Source: Sphaerolaimus hirsutus (Eukaryota; Nematoda; Chromadorea; Monhysterida; Sphaerolaimidae). From it: DNA of 64,000 nucleotides. The stretch lies in NCBI GenBank assembly GCA_964036195.1, contig OZ038453.1:22220352-22284351 (forward strand), in the 5' to 3' direction. Under the pieces are notes generated by a model. That model had not been told where the DNA came from, did no database searches, and worked only from the letters and a program-made list of their open reading frames with translations. The translations under genes were made by a program, and so were the position numbers. Below are positions 23,092 to 33,479 of this stretch, piece after piece (the stretch's first letter is position 1; each line of letters begins with the position of its first letter).

Positions 23092-23255
23092 CAGGTGCCA
23101 GTTCCGCAAAATGAGAAGTGATAAGTGAAATGGCAAATGCGAAGTAAATTGGCGAAAGCAAAGTGAAATTGCAAGTGAATTGGCAAATGCGAAGTCAAGT
23201 GGCAAGTAAATTGGCAAAAGCGAAGTAAAATGAGAAATGAATTGGCAAGTAGAAG
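23092..23255. mobile_element. J-family element, left part
   Basis: It starts GGTGCCAGTTCCGCAAAATG, then repeats the GAAGTGAATTGGCAAATGC word. A mirrored right end is not clear. Confidence 0.6.
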
Positions 23256-23367
23256 GTTAAACCGAAAAAATGTGATTAATGGATACAGTATGACGATCCA
23301 TATTAATTTTTTGTGAACTATCTTATCGCGCTTTTGTCTGTTCAAAATGCAAGCGTGTGCAAATATT

Positions 23368-24039
23368 CACATTGAAACGCAACTATCTGACAACTCGCTG
23401 CCAGCTTGCTTGCCAAACAACAAAAATGGTGCCAGCTCGCTGACAATAAATTACAGCTTGCTGCCAACTCGCTGACAGTAAGCAATGGGCTGGTTTCAGC
23501 TCGCTGACAACCCATGTAAAACATGCTGTTCACGTGTGTGCAGGTTGCTGACAACTCGCTGCCAGCTGTGCAGCTGCTGGAGAAATGTACCCCAACTTTC
23601 TGCCACTCGCTGACAACTGTGTTCCAACTCTCTGCCACTCGCTGACAACTACCACAGCAAATAATGTGCTCGTGAAGTGCACTGAAGTGGTCTGAAGTGC
23701 CCTTTGTGATCACACTTCAGACCCTGATCACGCCTGATCACCAGGCACTTCACCGCTTGTGATCACACTTCAGAGCCTGATCACGCCTGATCACCGTTGG
23801 AATGCACTTCACTGACACTTCACGGATTTGTTTACTAAATTGTTTACAGAAATAAAAAATCAGTTATTCGTGAAGTGCGTTGAAGTGCCTGCGAGTGTCT
23901 GCGTGAAGGCACTTCACCGCAGATCACGGCAGATAACCGGCGCATTTTTTGCTGTGTACGTTCCAACTCGCTGCCAACAGTAAACAAATTGTTGTAAGGC
24001 AGTTGGAAGCGAGTTGTCGGAGAGTTGCGTTTCACTGTG
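23368..24039. mobile_element. foldback with AACTCGCTG words
   Basis: Ends CACATTGAAACGCAAC and GTTGCGTTTCACTGTG are inverted. Both arms repeat the word CAACTCGCTGACA. A second foldback (23653-23956) is inserted in the middle. The target duplication is not clear. Repeat spacing is irregular and inverted between arms, so it is not a CRISPR array. Confidence 0.72.
23653..23956. mobile_element. foldback with GAAGTGC / GATCAC words
   Basis: It runs from CACAGCAAATAATGTGC to GCGCATTTTTTGCTGTG with TAC on both sides, possibly a 3-bp duplication. The words are GAAGTGCACTGAAGTG and CACTTCAC. A relative with the same ends is at 41086-41426. Confidence 0.75.
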
Positions 24040-24063
24040 ATTGGCACCATGCCAGCCAATATT

Positions 24064-24533
24064 TGAGGCGTCCAATTCTAAAAGTCGACAAGTCCAAAAT
24101 ATGAAAGTTTTCAGTTAGGCCCGGAAACGTCATCAGGTGGCAGTCCCATCCCAAGCCCTGTAAAGTGTAAAGTAAAGTGTCAAATGTAAAGTCAAATGCA
24201 AAGTAAAGTGTCAAATGTAAAGTCAAATGCAAAGTTAACTGTCAATTGTCATGCAAAGTTCAGTAATAAAATGTTTTCTTTTTGTTTTGATTGACAATTT
24301 ACTTTGCATTTGATGTTACATTTGACACTTTACTTTACACTTTACAGGACTTGGGACTGCCCCCTGAGGCTATTCCCGCACATTTTTCATTATTTTCCAT
24401 AAATTTTTTGACCTCACATGCCCATATGGCAAAGTGCCAAATTTGACATTATTGAGAAAAATGCAAAAAAATTTGGGCAAGAAGTCGACAAGTCCACTTA
24501 GTTTTGTTGCTAAAAGTCGACAAGTCCACCTTC
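24064..24533. mobile_element. M-family element, rearranged, with nested K
   Basis: It starts TGAGGCGTCCAATTCTAAAA then GTCGACAAGTCC. After a K element (24132-24364) it resumes with sequence found in inverted sense in the intact M copy at 27847-28481 (CATGCCCATATGGCAAA). The right end lacks the canonical terminus. Confidence 0.65.
24132..24364. mobile_element. K-family foldback MITE
   Basis: GGTGGCAGTCCC...CCAAGCCCTG on the left mirrors CAGGACTTGGGACTGCCCCC on the right. The arm word is AAAGTAAAGTGTCAAATG. Confidence 0.75.
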
Positions 24534-24559
24534 CACAGCCTTTTTTTATGGGAGATATC

Positions 24560-24677
24560 TACCGTATTTCCTCGAAATACCCCCCCCTTTGAAATACCCC
24601 CCCCCCTCGTTTGATCCCCCTCTCGAGACCACTATGAAACAATCACCCCCCGGGGGGTATTTTGAGGAAATACGGTA
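24560..24677. mobile_element. minimal A-family palindrome, 118 bp
   Basis: It has both perfect ends TACCGTATTTCCTCGAAATA but only 118 bp in all. The interior is C-runs, CTCGAGACCACTATGAAACA and CCCCGGGG. It is an internal deletion product of the ~450-bp form and could fold almost end to end. Confidence 0.9.
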
Positions 24678-24721
24678 TCCACTTTTATCTGATATTACAA
24701 TATTACTATAGATTGTTATAT

Positions 24722-25030
24722 TAGAAGTAAAATGGGAAGTGAAAAGTGAAGTGAAAAGTGAAGTGAAAAGTGAAGTGAAAAGTGAAGTGAAAAGTGAAGT
24801 GAAAAGTGAAGTGAAAAGTGAAGTGAAATGAGAAGTGAAATGAGAAGTGAATGAGAAGTGAAATGAGAAGTGAACTTAGAAATGAAAAGTGAAATGGAAA
24901 GTGAAGTGAAAAGCGAAGTGAAAAGTGAAGTGAAAAGTGAAGTGAAAAGTGTAGTGAAATGAAAAGTGAAAAGAGAAGTGAAATGAGAATTGAACTTAGA
25001 AATGGAAAGTGAAGTGAAAAGCAAAGTGTA
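24722..25030. repeat. GAAGTGAAAAGT minisatellite
   Basis: About 300 bp of the tandem word AGTGAAGTGAAA and variants, the same word as in J-element arms, here without J ends. On the minus strand it gives a Phe/Ser/Leu/His-rich frame that is not a gene. Confidence 0.85.
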
Positions 25031-25111
25031 ATATTTTTTTGAATAGGCTAACATTTCTACCTAATTCCAAATTTCCGATGAAAAATCAGCACATTTTCCA
25101 CTCAATCACTA

Positions 25112-25664
25112 TACCGTATTACCTCGAATTATCCCCCCCCCTTGAATTAACCCCCTCCTCGAAATACCCCCCCTAAAATTCGGCTGAGGAAATAATAAAC
25201 CCCCCCCTCGAAATACCCCCCTAAAATTGAGTGTAATGAGAACGTACATGACAAATATCGCAGTTTGTGATCTGTACAATGCAGAACACACGTTAAAACT
25301 GATGATTGAGCGATGTTAGGGAAGGATTTATGTGTATACCGTATTTCCTCGAAATACCCCCCGGGGGGTGATTGTTTCATAGTGGTCCCGAGAGGGGGGG
25401 GGGGGGTCAAACGAGGGGGTGGGGGTATTTCAAAGGGGGGGGGGGGGTATTCGAGGAAATACGGTATACAGTTATATATGCCTAAAAACACATATACATC
25501 TATGTAATTGCTTGATTTTTCTACGTCTGAGTATGCGGAATTACTGAAAATTTCTGGCGAAATAATAGACCCCCCCCTCGAATAAACCCCCCCTCGAATT
25601 ATCCCCCCTCAAATTTTGCTGGCGAAATAATAAACCCCCTGGTGGTATTTCGAGGTAATACGGT
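25112..25664. mobile_element. A-family MITE with nested A copy
   Basis: It runs from TACCGTATTACCTCGAATTA to TATTTCGAGGTAATACGG followed by TA. The interior is interrupted by a second, 130-bp A element. The outer element is the same subfamily as 10063-10514. Confidence 0.9.
25337..25466. mobile_element. nested A-family element, 130 bp
   Basis: Perfect ends TACCGTATTTCCTCGAAATA. The uninterrupted site in the copy at 10063-10514 reads (inverted) GTGTATATACAG, while here it is GTGTA, element, TACAG. The insertion therefore duplicated the dinucleotide TA, and the mobile unit proper starts CCGTATTTCC. Confidence 0.92.
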
Positions 25665-25711
25665 AAGTTATCAGAAACAATGCTTTCTAAATCAGAATTC
25701 ATTCTTCATGT

Positions 25712-25796
25712 TTGTTTGGGTTTTTTTTCACTTCCCATTTCACTTCGCATTTGCCGTTTTACTTCTCACTCTCAATTTGCAGAACTGGCACCAGGT
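25712..25796. mobile_element. right part of a J element
   Basis: CACTTCCCATTTCACTTCGC words lead into TTTGCAGAACTGGCACC, the J end. Confidence 0.6.
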
Positions 25797-26044
25797 GTGA
25801 AACCATCTGCAAATGCACACCAAGTAGCTATGTTAATCTAATTCATCTAAGATATATCTGCATATGTCGACTCATGAAAACTACCGTATTTCCTCGGCAG
25901 CACACATTTAGTTGGACTGATTCATCACTGTTTCATTTCAATACACTCTATGGTGAATAGTCTGTCAACTCTACCTACATCTACAAGTCTACTTGTATAA
26001 TTTGATAAACTGCCCATCCATTCAGCTATTGTGTCTACACTGAT

Positions 26045-26498
26045 TACCGTATTTCCTCGAAATACCCCGGGGGGTTTATTTTTTCAGAGTGAGAATTTTG
26101 AGGGGGGGTTAAACGAGGGGGGGGGGGTATTTCGAGGGGGGGGGTCTATTATTTCGCCAGAAATTTTTTGAAATCCAAGTACTAAAATGTCGTCTGAAAC
26201 GTACGCAGACGTCGAAAAATGCAACAAAAATCGCCATTTATAAGACTCTAAAGACATTTATAAGTGTGTAGACGTACAAACACTGTTCTCACATAACAGA
26301 GTCATCGTTTTTAACGTGTGTTTTGCATTGCCCGGATGACAGACCGCAGCCTTTGTCATTTACGATCTCTATACACTAAATTGGGGGGGGGTATTTCGAG
26401 GGGGGGGGGTTATAAGTTCATAGCTGTCCATTTTGAGGGGGGGTATTTCGAGGGGGGGGTATTTCGAGGGGGGGGGGGTATTTCGAGGAAATACGGTA
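26045..26498. mobile_element. A-family MITE, 454 bp
   Basis: Full-length copy with both ends, G-run arms, and interior blocks AACGTACGCAGACGTCG and GTGTGTTTTGCATTGCC. Confidence 0.92.
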
Positions 26499-26507
26499 AT
26501 TATATTT

Positions 26508-26707
26508 NNNNNNNNNNNNNNNNNNNNNNNNNNNNNNNNNNNNNNNNNNNNNNNNNNNNNNNNNNNNNNNNNNNNNNNNNNNNNNNNNNNNNNNNNNNNN
26601 NNNNNNNNNNNNNNNNNNNNNNNNNNNNNNNNNNNNNNNNNNNNNNNNNNNNNNNNNNNNNNNNNNNNNNNNNNNNNNNNNNNNNNNNNNNNNNNNNNNN
26701 NNNNNNN
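26508..26707. other. assembly gap (200 N)
   Basis: Exactly 200 N between one complete A element and the last 30 bp of another (26708-26737, CCCCGGGGGTTATTTC to ACTGTA). The gap therefore hides most of an A foldback. Confidence 0.99.
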
Positions 26708-26739
26708 CCCCGGGGGTTATTTCAGAGAAATACTGTAAA

Positions 26740-26860
26740 TACCGTATTTCTTCTAATAGAAGGTCTGCAATAGAAGGGCGTTTCCAAGAGAAGGTACACT
26801 TTTCGACTTCATTTGGGCCACGAAAAAAATAGAAGGGCGGTCTCCAATAGAAGGTACACA
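26740..26860. mobile_element. A2-family left part
   Basis: TACCGTATTTCTTCTAATAG then AGAAGGGCG and TAGAAGGTACAC words. The right end is not found. Confidence 0.65.
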
Positions 26861-27054
26861 ATATGCTGGAAATGTGCCAAATGCATAAGAAATAAAATTA
26901 TCAGGCGACGCTGTGATCTATCGATTGTGTGCTATTTTAACATAAAATGTTGATTGAACTCTATGTATCGTAATTCTACACACTGTCTGTGACCTAACAC
27001 TTTGAAAAACTTTGGGAAAACTTGAAAAAGATTGGCCGAAAAGTTGAAAATAAT

Positions 27055-27135
27055 AATAACACCCCCCCTTCAAATAAGCCACCCCTCGAAATACCCCCCC
27101 CCCCTACAAAATTTCGATTTTTCTGACGTAATAAT
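27055..27135. mobile_element. A-family fragment
   Basis: CCTCGAAATACCCCCC-type words without recognisable ends. Confidence 0.55.
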
Positions 27136-27650
27136 GAAGCCCCCTCAATTGAAAATGTGCTGTCAAATAGGACTGTCTTATCACTTGACTTCTTTGTCAA
27201 TTGAAAAACATCGAAAATTAGATTTTTTCAGTTGACCGAGAAGTCAAGTGACAAGACATTCTAGATGACATTTTCATAAATTGATGCCATGTCACACAAA
27301 ATGTAAAATGAGAAGGGGTGTTGTGGGGTATCCGATCACAACCCCCGCGCACGCACGCACGGCGTATGTGCGGGCTGGGCATATGTATGTGCGTAGAAGT
27401 GCACCCTCCTCACCACATGTGTGTGGACACAAATAAAAAATTGCATATATTTACAGGTAACAATGTACATTCATTTATTTGCCAAATACAAAAATGCTGA
27501 ATCTGGAGAAAAGTGAGAGGTAGTCAAATTTAAATTATTGTCTAAAAAGTATTTCCAAAAAAATGCCAATCCATAAATTGAATCTAACGTAATCGACATT
27601 TTTCACTGCAGAAGCATACCTTGTTCACAACCACATTTTAATTTACGAAA

Positions 27651-27778
27651 TACCGTATTTCTTCTATTGGAGACCGACCCTTATATGTAAATACACGATG
27701 TGAAATTTTCAATATTTCACTTGTGTTTCACTGTTGCAGCAAACAAATTTTGCGTTTATGGTTAGAATAAATACGGTA
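27651..27778. mobile_element. short A2-family MITE, 128 bp
   Basis: It runs from TACCGTATTTCTTCTATTGG to GAATAAATACGG followed by TA. The orthologous copy is at 55797-55935. Confidence 0.85.
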
Positions 27779-27846
27779 GAACGACTTTGAAAGTCCATAA
27801 TGTAATGCCATAATGTGACCCATAACCAATAATGGAGTAATACAAC

Positions 27847-28481
27847 TGAGGCGTCCAATTCTAAAAGTCGACAAGTCTACAAAATTCGATTTTGAGTAAA
27901 TCGCAATTTAAGCTTCATTTCCAATTCCAGGTCCGAGGTGTCCAATGGGGCTCTCTCATGCTCAGCATTAAGTTCCAAATGTTAACAATAAAGTGTCAAA
28001 TTTTCAGCCCCTGCTCTCAACGTATAATGGAATAATTGGGTGTGCATAAAATTCTACTCAGACCGAACAAAACTGTTTTGGGGAGAAAAATTCACTTGTC
28101 GACTTCTTGCACTCGAGGACATTTTTGTTCCCACCCAGGTTGCGCCTGCCTTATGGGAAATTTATAGACTTGTCGACTTTTAGAAATCGGTGTCCATGAT
28201 GCACTTATTACATTTCTCGCGTTTTTTTCCCATAAAAAAGTGGTGGACCGGACCATAAAAAATGTGGTCCAAAACTAAGTGGACTTGTCGACTTCTTGCC
28301 CAAATTTTTTGCGTTTTTCCCAAAACTGTCAAATTTGGCATTTTGCCATATGGGCATGTGAGGTCAAAAAATTTATGGAAAATTATAAAAAATGTGCGAG
28401 AGTAGCCCCAGATGACGTTTTCGGGTCTAACTCAAAATTTTCACATTTTGGACTTGTCGACTTTTAGAATTGGATGCCTCG
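27847..28481. mobile_element. M-family foldback, 635 bp
   Basis: It runs from TGAGGCGTCCAATTCTAAAA to TTAGAATTGGATGCCTCGA. GTCGACAAGTCC words occur in both arms and at two inner positions. Absent from unit B at the equivalent site (about 56195). Confidence 0.85.
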
Positions 28482-29041
28482 ATTATCAAATTGTAAGTTT
28501 TTGAACCATTAAAATATGTTCTTTAATTCCACCACCATCTTTGATGAATAGATCCAATTATTATTATTGACTAAATACTAAACTACCCAGTGTTGCAAAA
28601 ACGTATTTACGTTTACCCGAAATACCCGGGTATTTTGGTATTTATATTTACGTTTACGTATTTAGAAAATACCATTAAGTATTGTTACGTATTCCTGACC
28701 GAAATACCCGGGTACTAGCAAAGATGTAAAAAAAATTCTGAACAATGACATTCACGCGTTTTAACTTTTGTTCACACGCCGCACAACGCACATCAAAGAA
28801 AAGTGTCGACAGTCATTTAAATGCCCTGGGAAATGGCGAACATTTGCAATTTTTCAGGGCATTTTCCATGACTTTAGAACCCTTGGCATGGCATTTGACA
28901 TCATGCAGGACATTTTACAGGGTCTGAGACTGCCCCCAGAATCACCAGCAAAGTTGGATTTAGCGACACGCTTGCATCAGAAAGTTGTGCAGACTGAATC
29001 AAAAAGCAACAGATGGTTTCCTTGACAAACCATGCCGTTGC

Positions 29042-29978
29042 TAGTGATGTTAAAGGCACCGGGAAAAATGGCACCGCACCGCACCGGCACCTTTGCCAAC
29101 GCATGAAAATGGCACCTGGCACCCTGGGGCACTGGCCAGAAAATGGCACCGCACCGCACCGGCACCGGTGCCTTTTGGAAAAAATGGCACCGGCACCGAA
29201 GGGCACCGGCGGGTTGCCGGTGCTAGCACCGAAAGGCACCGCACCGGGCTGGAATTTCTGAAGTAAATATCGGGCAGTTTCTCAGTGGTCTCACCTTGGG
29301 AAGTGCATATTTCCATGAATTTTCAACCGATTTTGATGGTTGAGCACTTAAAATGATCAGAATGATGTGGCAATCATTTTTATGAAGCAATTACAATGAT
29401 TACAAATGAAATATACAATATTTAATTCACTACAATGTCCATAGCCACTATTGTCTACTGATTGGGGTCGTTGCTGTACAGAGAATGCAACTATCTCTGT
29501 CATAAACTGACAACAAATTTTGAACAAAAAAGTAAGATAAATATAAAATATAAAAATGATTTAAAATTCAACAAAATTTTAGATTCGCTCATCAGATGAC
29601 GTATCGGGTATAATGGATTTTGCAGTAGGTATCTTTGTTTGATGGGAGGTTTACAAAATAGGCAAAAACGGTTGGGTAAATATACTGCTGTTTTTTGAAA
29701 TATGAATAAGCACATACTATGGACAAAATTGCACAGCACATGAAGACTTGGCCGGTGCCTTTCCCGGTGCCTTTTACTTTGGCCCTGGTGCTAGCACCTT
29801 TGGCACCGGCAAAAAAATGGCACCGCACCGCACCAGCACCGGTGCTATTCTGAAAAAAATGGCACCGGCACCGGCATGGCTCCCCTGAAGATTGCAATGG
29901 CACCGCACCAGCACCGGTGCTGGTGCCCTTCGGTGCCCAGCACCGGGGCACCGGTGCCCCGGTGCCTTTACATCACTA
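29042..29978. mobile_element. C-family element, GGCACC word version
   Basis: It runs from TAGTGATGTTAAAGGCACCG to GGTGCCTTTACATCACTA. The flanks GCCGTTGC and GCCGTTTA are a near-match 8-bp duplication. Both arms are dense CACCGCACCGGCACC words. The interior, about 29270-29740, is unique AT-rich sequence. Confidence 0.85.
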
Positions 29979-30065
29979 GCCGTTTACTTTAACTCACATC
30001 ACTTTACATCACGTGCTAGAGCCTAGCGGTGGACGCTGTGCTAAACCAATACCTGGCCACTGCAC

Positions 30066-30814
30066 TAGGGCTCGAAACTCGATTTTTTTCAAACTCAAGT
30101 TCGAGTCGCAACCCCAAAAATTTTCCAGTCGAGTCGGCGAGTCGAGTCGGGCGAGTCAGTGAAAATTCGAGTCGAGTCAGGCAAAAATCACGAGTCTCGA
30201 GTCGAGTCGGATGCTTTACTTTTTTGCATGATTCTTGCAGAAATTTCTGATACTGGTTTCTCAACCGATTTTCTCACACACACTTAATGAAGTCTAAATT
30301 ATTTTTTTCAGAGTGGAAATTTTGAGGGGGGTAGTTTGAGGGGGGGGTTTCTTATTTCGCCAGAAATTTTCTTAAAGATTGTAGTAAAGAATGGGCCTTT
30401 ACATACCCAAAACTGGTAAAAAACATAACTAAATAGGCCATATAAGGACATATCAACTACATCACTACACAAATCAGGCGTACTATTAATACATCATGTA
30501 TATTGCATACATGATGTACCTGATGGTGATATTCCAGATGGGGTATTTCGAGGGGGGTATTTTTTCCTTAGCTGAAAAACACATGGGGGTATTTCGAGGG
30601 GGGTTAATTCAATGGGGTATTTCAAGGAAATACGGTATCATGCACATTGTGTGGAAATGTGCACTTGTGCGCAAAATTTTTGAAAAATATGTTTAAAAAA
30701 TTCATGTCAAAACTGAAAATTTTGGACATTTTTCAATGGGAACCCCGAAATTTCGAGTCGAGTCGGTACCCACTTTTACCCTCGAGTCACGAGTCGAGTC
30801 AAGTTCGAGCCCTA
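30066..30814. mobile_element. D-family hAT-like element, GAGTC word version
   Basis: It runs from TAGGGCTCGAAACTCGA to AGTTCGAGCCCTA with an exact 8-bp duplication CACTGCAC (30058-30065 and 30815-30822). Both arms repeat the word GAGTCGAGTCGG. A left-truncated A element (about 30300-30637) lies inside. Confidence 0.92.
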
Positions 30815-30935
30815 CACTGCACACTCCCCAGTGACAGATGTGATGAAATTTTGGGTAGGAAATCGGTCCGTGAAAATTTTTGTTGTATTTATCATTTTCT
30901 CGCTTGATGTTGTTGATGATGAAGTGCATGATATG

Positions 30936-32261
30936 TAACGATGGCAAACCCTCCAAAAAAAAGTATTTAAATTTTTAAGTGTTTTTTCTGAAATGAATTT
31001 TCGAATTTTCGAATTTTTCCTGAAATGAATTTTCGAATTTCGAATTTAATTTTCGAATTTTTGAATTTTCGAATCTTTTTTGGCAATTTTCGAATTTTTT
31101 TGGCTATTTTTCGAATTTTTTAAAATAATTTTCGAATTTTTTTTGTAAAAATATTGAATCTGAAGTTTTAAATGAAGAATTTGGACTGTTTTGGAAGTGG
31201 CTATACTTGGCAGATGTGATACTCTACAAATAGATATGATTTATGTCTTTGGCTGGCAGACAGCCAACCGAAAACTTGTGAACCGACTCCCCACTCCACT
31301 CCACTTCATCCCAACTCTGAACTGGTTCAGTGAGCCGTAAGTTCACTGCCAACTGCGGTTATGATGTCATGATGGAGTGTTACCTCCAGAAAAATGTACA
31401 GTGTAATGTCGCACGAGTATAGTGCACTGAGCGCAGTGCATACAGTGCTAACTTCACAAGATACAGGTAAATACTTCTCAAACCACTCTTCTTTGATAAT
31501 ATCTTTGATCACACCTCTTTCATACTCCAGTAACGTTACACCCTGCATGCGTGGTTCCCGCTGGAAGCGTGCCAAATATTTTTCTACGCATGTGATTCTT
31601 ATAAAAAGTTGAAAGAATTCATCTCAGTTATAACGTGATATGTAACTTTTTCACAACAATGATTTTTTCATATTTTATACAAAAATAGCATGCTTTATGA
31701 TTATTGGCACGCTTCCAATGTGAGACATCCAATGAGAGAAATCAGGCAGAGTATCATGTTCACCGACTATACTTATAAATATGTGCAGTTCTTATGGGCT
31801 GTCCCAGACACCTGTATAATGCTCTGTGAAATGTCAAATGTTATGCAAAGTGTCTAAAGTCATGGAAATGCTGTGGAAAATTGCAAATATGTTAACCATT
31901 TTCCCGGGCATCTTCATAACTTTTGACACTTGCATGACATTCCACATTTTTCAGGGCATTTTACATTTCAATGTTTTTGGACGTTTTTTTTTTTTTTGTT
32001 TCGCTTTTTCATACGTACCGCGTACCTATTGTCAATTTATTGAGCACGTTGAACTTAAGAGTACGTTTTGTTGCCTTGAATTCCCTGAAAAATTCGAAAA
32101 GTATTTTCGAATTTTTGAATTTTCGAATTTTCGAATTTTTTGAAAAATAAATCGATTTTTAAGTGTTTTTTCTAGGGGTGGAATAAAAATTCGAAAATTA
32201 TGAAAAAATTCGAAAATTCGAAAATGTTTTCGAATTTTCGAATCTTTTTTTGTCATCGTTA
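30936..32261. mobile_element. E-family hAT-like element, 1326 bp
   Basis: It runs from TAACGATGGCAAACCCTCC to CTTTTTTTGTCATCGTTA with an exact 8-bp duplication ATGATATG (30928-30935 and 32262-32269). The arms repeat TTTTCGAATTTTCGAA. The interior holds a P element (31522-31771) and K-like sequence (31797-31975). The stretch 31190-31520 is unique. Confidence 0.92.
31522..31771. mobile_element. P-family hairpin MITE, divergent
   Basis: ATACTCCAGTAACGTTACAC to CACCGACTATA, with inner arms GGAAGCGTGCCAAATAT and TTATTGGCACGCTTCC. Confidence 0.8.
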
Positions 32262-32692
32262 ATGATATGCTAAAAACATGAAGATATTGAATTGAAATGA
32301 GCGATTAACTGATCTATAATAAGCGTGAAAATAATGGTATTTGCTGAAGTACAATGGCAAATACCACTTGTAAAATATTTTTATGTGTACGTTTTTTTTA
32401 CGTATTCCATGGTATTTTAAAAATACCTTACGTATTAGTAATATACTTTTGATTTGGAAAATGTATTTACGTTTTCTTTTACGTTTTCCAAAAATACCAG
32501 TATTTTAACAACACTGAAACTACCTCCAAATAATGTCAATGCATAAATTTAGATCTAACTAATCGAAATGTACAAATTGACAAGAAATATTTTCTGTAAG
32601 AACAAGTTACAATACAATAAAACACCGTGATGCTCAAAACAAATACCAAAAAAAATTTTTTCATAACCTTGATACCCAAGATTTGTGGGCCA

Positions 32693-32873
32693 CTCCCAGA
32701 CCCTGTAAAAAGCCCAGTAAAATGTCAAATGTCATGCAAAGTGTCAAAAGTCATTTGAAATGCCCTGCAAAATGGCAAACGTACGCTTGCCATTTTACCG
32801 GGCATTTTCCATGACTTTGGATACTTTGCATGACACTTGACATTTTACAGGGTCTGGGAGTGCCCCCTGCCCC
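32693..32873. mobile_element. K-family foldback MITE
   Basis: CACTCCCAGACCCTGTAAAA mirrors CAGGGTCTGGGAGTG. The matching place in unit B (about 56901) reads straight through GGGCCTCCTGCCCCC, so this copy entered after the duplication. Confidence 0.82.
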
Positions 32874-32938
32874 CACAGCCACCCCCCCCCCAACTAAACC
32901 CCTTATTTAGTACAACACAAAGCAGAAGGGTTCCCCAT

Positions 32939-33078
32939 TCAGTATTTTGTAGCATCATTATACTCCGGTGGGGCACAACTGTATGCAGCGTTGCTAGCGC
33001 CTGTCTCGATTGTGTAGGCTGGTGGCGCGGAGCAGTTTGGCACTGTGCCAGGGCTGGGTGATGGAACCAAGGGTGTGC
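32939..33078 (-). CDS. last coding exon, gene copy A (LAPTM4-like, tentative)
   Basis: This 140-nt exon encodes 45 residues and a TGA stop (32939-32941). Its acceptor is ACCTACAG|GC. The first two bases complete a glycine codon begun by the membrane exon (phase-1 join). The product is a proline-rich cytoplasmic tail with PPAYTIE and a PPEY motif eight residues from the end; PPxY binds WW domains of Nedd4-type ubiquitin ligases. Copy B (58489-58640) matches in frame, with LVP, PAYTIE, PPEY and TKY shared and length changes in whole codons. This suggests selection on protein. LAPTM4 proteins end with such PPxY tails after their fourth helix, hence the tentative name. The copy-B polyadenylation hexamer is altered here to ACTAAA. 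Confidence 0.72.
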
Positions 33079-33185
33079 CTGTAGGTGTGTGTGAGTGTGA
33101 GTTTATGATATGATGCCCATTTTTTGTCTATTATTCAGATGGGATATGGTAGTTGAAAGGCAGTTGAAAGTGAGCTGGTTTTGAG

Positions 33186-33424
33186 TATAGTCGTCGGACT
33201 TGATGGCCTGCCCTCGCACATACTTATGTCTTCATCCATCTGAGCAGCAACAGGAAACTTATGTGAGAATTTGATCGCTAGAACGTAAAGATAGAAGCCT
33301 ACCATACGCTGCGTCCCCGGAGGCTACGGTACCCCTTTGGAAATTCTAACATAAGTTTGTCATTGCTGCATTGCTGGACGAGGACATAAGTATCGAGGGC
33401 AAGCCATCAAGTCCACCGACTATA
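33186..33424. mobile_element. P-like foldback with TATAGTCG ends, 239 bp
   Basis: TATAGTCGTCGGACTTGATG mirrors CATCAAGTCCACCGACTATA. The inner arms CCCTCGCACATACTTATG and GACATAAGTATCGAGGG also pair. It lies in the intron of gene copy A. Confidence 0.85.
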
Positions 33425-33479
33425 AATTGTTCACACATGATCATTCATGTATATATTTTTACAAGTGTTTCCTCATGAT

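Larger units (their letters stand above)
28588..32516. mobile_element. B-family hAT-like element, 3.9-kb nest
   Basis: It runs from CAGTGTTGCAAAAACGTATT to TATTTTAACAACACTG with an exact 8-bp duplication AAACTACC (28580-28587 and 32517-32524). Unit B keeps the empty site (TTGAAACTACCTCC near 56301). The arms carry ACGTAAATAC and CCCGGGTATTT words. Nested inside are K-like (28790-28935), C (29042-29978), D (30066-30814) and E (30936-32261) elements. Confidence 0.92.

Noticed and set aside
23368..24039. Second CRISPR-like repeat pattern (AACTCGCTG)
   Set aside because: Irregular spacing, inverted arms with TIR ends; a foldback element.
24716..25054. 112-codon Phe/Ser/Leu-rich frame
   Set aside because: It is a direct translation of the GAAGTGAAAAGT minisatellite.
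31394..31470. Short plus-strand exon ending at CAG|GTAAAT
   Set aside because: It lies in the unique centre of an E element, has no partner exon and opposes the local gene.
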